From assembly GCA_000018565.1 (NCBI GenBank), contig CP000876.1, positions 248,001-312,000 of the forward strand: DNA of 64,000 nucleotides, read 5' to 3'. Source of the stretch: Herpetosiphon aurantiacus DSM 785. GTDB lineage: Bacteria > Chloroflexota > Chloroflexia > Chloroflexales > Herpetosiphonaceae. Shown piece by piece: positions 62,172 through 64,000 of this stretch (position 1 is the first letter of the stretch; the number at the start of each line of letters is the position of its first letter). The position numbers and the translations under genes are program-made. A model generated the notes under the pieces. The model searched no databases. It saw only the letters and a list, made by a program, of their open reading frames with translations, and had not been told where the DNA came from.

Positions 62172-64000
62172 TTATGCCCATGACTCTTCACCATAATCAT
62201 CTTTCAATGGTGCCGAGATAAATTGTCCATTCCAGTCCGAACGGGGCATCGTATTCTCCATGTCGTGGAGAAAGGTACGATGCTCGTGATCCAGCATTTG
62301 CCGCCGCTCATCAAGCCGATATGGTACGCCTTGCGGCGTGTCTGGTCGAGTCATAATCCGTGGTTGTGGCTCGGTTGTCGTAGAGGTCACATAGGGCATT
62401 GCCTCAGTAAGGTAGGGCGATAGCGGACGCTGATGGTACAGATACAATTGATGAAAGGCTCGCGTGGTTGCAATATATAACTCGTATCCATGCCACCAAT
62501 GCTTGAATGAATACCAATGATCATCAACATCCAAGATGAAGACTACTGGAAACTCAAGACCTTTAATTTGTTGAATCGGTACCATAACCACACCACGAAG
62601 ATCATGCCTGGTCAATGACTCGATCCCATTCACGACCCGAATCCCGCGTTTTTCCGCGTGATCGCGCACGTCGTCCCATACTTGGGTTTGATGTTTTGCA
62701 TTCTTCGTAATAATTGCCATGCTTGGATAGGTTTCAACATGCAGCATGAGGTGGTTAACCAAGGCATCGATCATCAACCCTTTTTGAGGGGCATAGGTCA
62801 GATGCGGTTTTTCACGATGGCGAGCCATTGCCTCTAACGGATGATAGTGATGGCTAATTGCCGCGCTGTTCCCGACGTGATGCGTTGTCAAGAGAATATG
62901 ATTCGCGAGCTGAACGATTTCATAGCTTGAACGATAGTTTTGGGCCAGTGTTTCATACTGATACCGCGTTGCGGGGAGTTGATCCGTCAGCTGCTGCCAC
63001 GATGTAATCCCTGCCCACGGTGTAATATTTTGCATCACATCACCCACAATAGTCATCGACCCATTGGTTGCATGCAGGGTAAGCAAATGAAATTGCAACG
63101 GGGACATGGATTGGGCTTCGTCAAGGAAAATATGATCAAACTGAGGCGGTGATTGTTCTGCAAGCAGCAGCACAATATAATAGATTAATGCAAGATCTTC
63201 CTGAAAAATACGGTATTGTCGTCGTAACCGCGACCACGGCAATCGCACTCCATCAATAATTGTCTGATCAGTTGGCCAAGGACGATAGAGCTGTGCGAGT
63301 TCATCCGGCGCAAGTATCCCCATATTGAGCGTCCTAAGCTGCTCTTGATCGTTAAAAATGTGATAGATCGCTGCAACTAGATCGGGGGCTTTTTGCGGAA
63401 TCATCATCGCAATATGCTCAAGCAGCGGAATCACGTGCAACGACCCTTTGAGGGTAATCGCTTCACGGTAGAATGGCTTGGTTAAGGCGTGTTCGATGGT
63501 TTGATCATCCAATCGATAGTTTTTATTCAGTAGCGTATTGACCTGTTGAAGCATCCACCCATCAAGCACCGTTTGTCGTATAGCAACGCCAGCAAGGCGC
63601 GGTACTAAATCTTGGGTTGCTGAGATCATCTGACGAGAAGAGCTAAAACAAATACAGGCAGCAGGATTTAATCCTTCCCGCTCGTCATCTGAGAAGAATA
63701 AATACGCCATCCGGTGATGCAGAATCGCGGTTTTTCCGCTGCCAGCGCTACCATTAATAAAGAGCGTCGTTGTCGGGGAAGATTGAATTAAACGATGTTG
63801 TTCCGGCTGGATCGTTGCCACAATATCGTCAACCAGACTCGTTGATCGGTCATTTAATGCTTGATATACCATGACCGACGTATCATCGGGTGTTGAGGTC
63901 GTTCCATATTCTTCGACCCGATCAAGGTGTCCATTGCGGATAAAAAGGACACGCTTGGTGACAATCGTTACGTTGTGACGATGTCCATTATGGACATAGC
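62172..64000 (-). CDS. HelD/UvrD-like superfamily 1 helicase (5' end beyond the window)
   Basis: The frame stays open to the window edge, so the ATG at 63872 is probably internal. The residues before it (YVHNGHRHNVTIVTKRVLFI, RNGHLDRVEEYGTT) look coding. SF1 motifs are TLFINGSAGSGKTAILHHRMAYL (Walker A), FDHIFLDEAQSMSPLQ (Walker B/DEAQ), TIVGDVMQNITPW (motif III), QNYRSSYEIVQLANH (motif IV), MVPIQQIKGLEFPVVFI (motif V) and ELYIATTRAFHQLYLY (motif VI). The INGSAGSGKTA region is close to HelD-type proteins. The DUF262-HNH gene follows 160 bp later on the same strand, so the two may act together in defence. Confidence 0.85.
   Translation of the reverse strand, partial: YVHNGHRHNVTIVTKRVLFIRNGHLDRVEEYGTTSTPDDTSVMVYQALNDRSTSLVDDIVATIQPEQHRLIQSSPTTTLFINGSAGSGKTAILHHRMAYLFFSDDEREGLNPAACICFSSSRQMISATQDLVPRLAGVAIRQTVLDGWMLQQVNTLLNKNYRLDDQTIEHALTKPFYREAITLKGSLHVIPLLEHIAMMIPQKAPDLVAAIYHIFNDQEQLRTLNMGILAPDELAQLYRPWPTDQTIIDGVRLPWSRLRRQYRIFQEDLALIYYIVLLLAEQSPPQFDHIFLDEAQSMSPLQFHLLTLHATNGSMTIVGDVMQNITPWAGITSWQQLTDQLPATRYQYETLAQNYRSSYEIVQLANHILLTTHHVGNSAAISHHYHPLEAMARHREKPHLTYAPQKGLMIDALVNHLMLHVETYPSMAIITKNAKHQTQVWDDVRDHAEKRGIRVVNGIESLTRHDLRGVVMVPIQQIKGLEFPVVFILDVDDHWYSFKHWWHGYELYIATTRAFHQLYLYHQRPLSPYLTEAMPYVTSTTTEPQPRIMTRPDTPQGVPYRLDERRQMLDHEHRTFLHDMENTMPRSDWNGQFISAPLKDDYGEESWA

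Noticed and set aside
1-64000. tRNA, rRNA and riboswitch genes
   Set aside because: Reading both strands I found no cloverleaf with a T-loop GGTTCGA-type box and no rRNA-like segment. A covariance-model search would be needed to exclude them firmly.

Overview
The window looks like a chromosomal, accessory-rich segment of a Chloroflexota bacterium, most probably a Herpetosiphon-like gliding predator. This is inferred from moderate-to-high GC, several giant STAND NTPase/TPR proteins, PAS/GAF/STAS signalling proteins, secreted peptidoglycan hydrolases and a subtilase. No rRNA, tRNA or CRISPR array was seen, so the taxonomic call rests on gene content alone.

Layout. 0-6.7 kb: a giant STAND NTPase/TPR gene (minus strand) split by an IS4-type element with a 21-bp target duplication. 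7.2-11.5 kb: an unknown gene, then a tyrosine recombinase split by a 1.95-kb rve-type IS whose own transposase is frameshifted. 11.6-15 kb: a DUF1579 protein, a xisH (frameshifted)/xisI pair with a glutaredoxin-like gene, a small lipoprotein ORF, and a VapBC-like toxin-antitoxin pair. 15.1-22.3 kb: an XRE-NB-ARC regulator divergent from a secreted protein and a secreted subtilase, then a cupin. 22.5-26.5 kb: a 5'-truncated VIT/CCC1-like protein, a P2A Ca2+-type ATPase and a small membrane protein. 26.5-28.8 kb: a serine resolvase with decayed resolvase relics, a pRiA4b-Orf3-like gene, a DinB-like gene and the 5' relic of a substrate-binding lipoprotein. 29-32.1 kb: three tandem secreted peptidoglycan hydrolases, each with two peptidoglycan-binding domains. 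32.3-33.8 kb: a decaying copy of a two-gene cassette whose better copy lies at 58.4-59.5 kb. 34.6-41.8 kb: a signalling block (membrane-STAS protein, PAS/GAF/STAS protein plus receiver, and a NarL-type kinase/regulator pair). 42-46.2 kb: an orphan NMT1-like lipoprotein, an unknown gene, and an SDR/membrane-protein/TetR group. 46.6-48.5 kb: an IS110 element and a second resolvase relic. 48.9-64 kb: a defence-like island.

The most interesting part is the last 15 kb. An AT-rich membrane protein with a DUF5919/PLD-like C-terminus overlaps an acyl-CoA dehydrogenase gene upstream and is followed after 25 bp by an EAD-type NB-ARC-TPR protein, giving an apparent three-gene operon. Next come a second giant STAND NTPase divergent from an XRE regulator, the intact two-gene cassette, a DUF262-HNH protein with a RAMA-like C-terminus (type IV restriction-like), and a HelD/UvrD-like helicase that runs off the window. 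The XRE upstream region and the leader of the restriction gene both carry inverted repeats built on the same 10-mer TGGCATATTG, which suggests one regulator may control both loci.

The region carries heavy traffic and decay: two genes split by insertions that are exactly in-frame when the IS plus one duplication copy is removed, several frameshifts, relics of resolvases and of a lipoprotein gene, and a three-copy dispersed repeat of about 80 bp.
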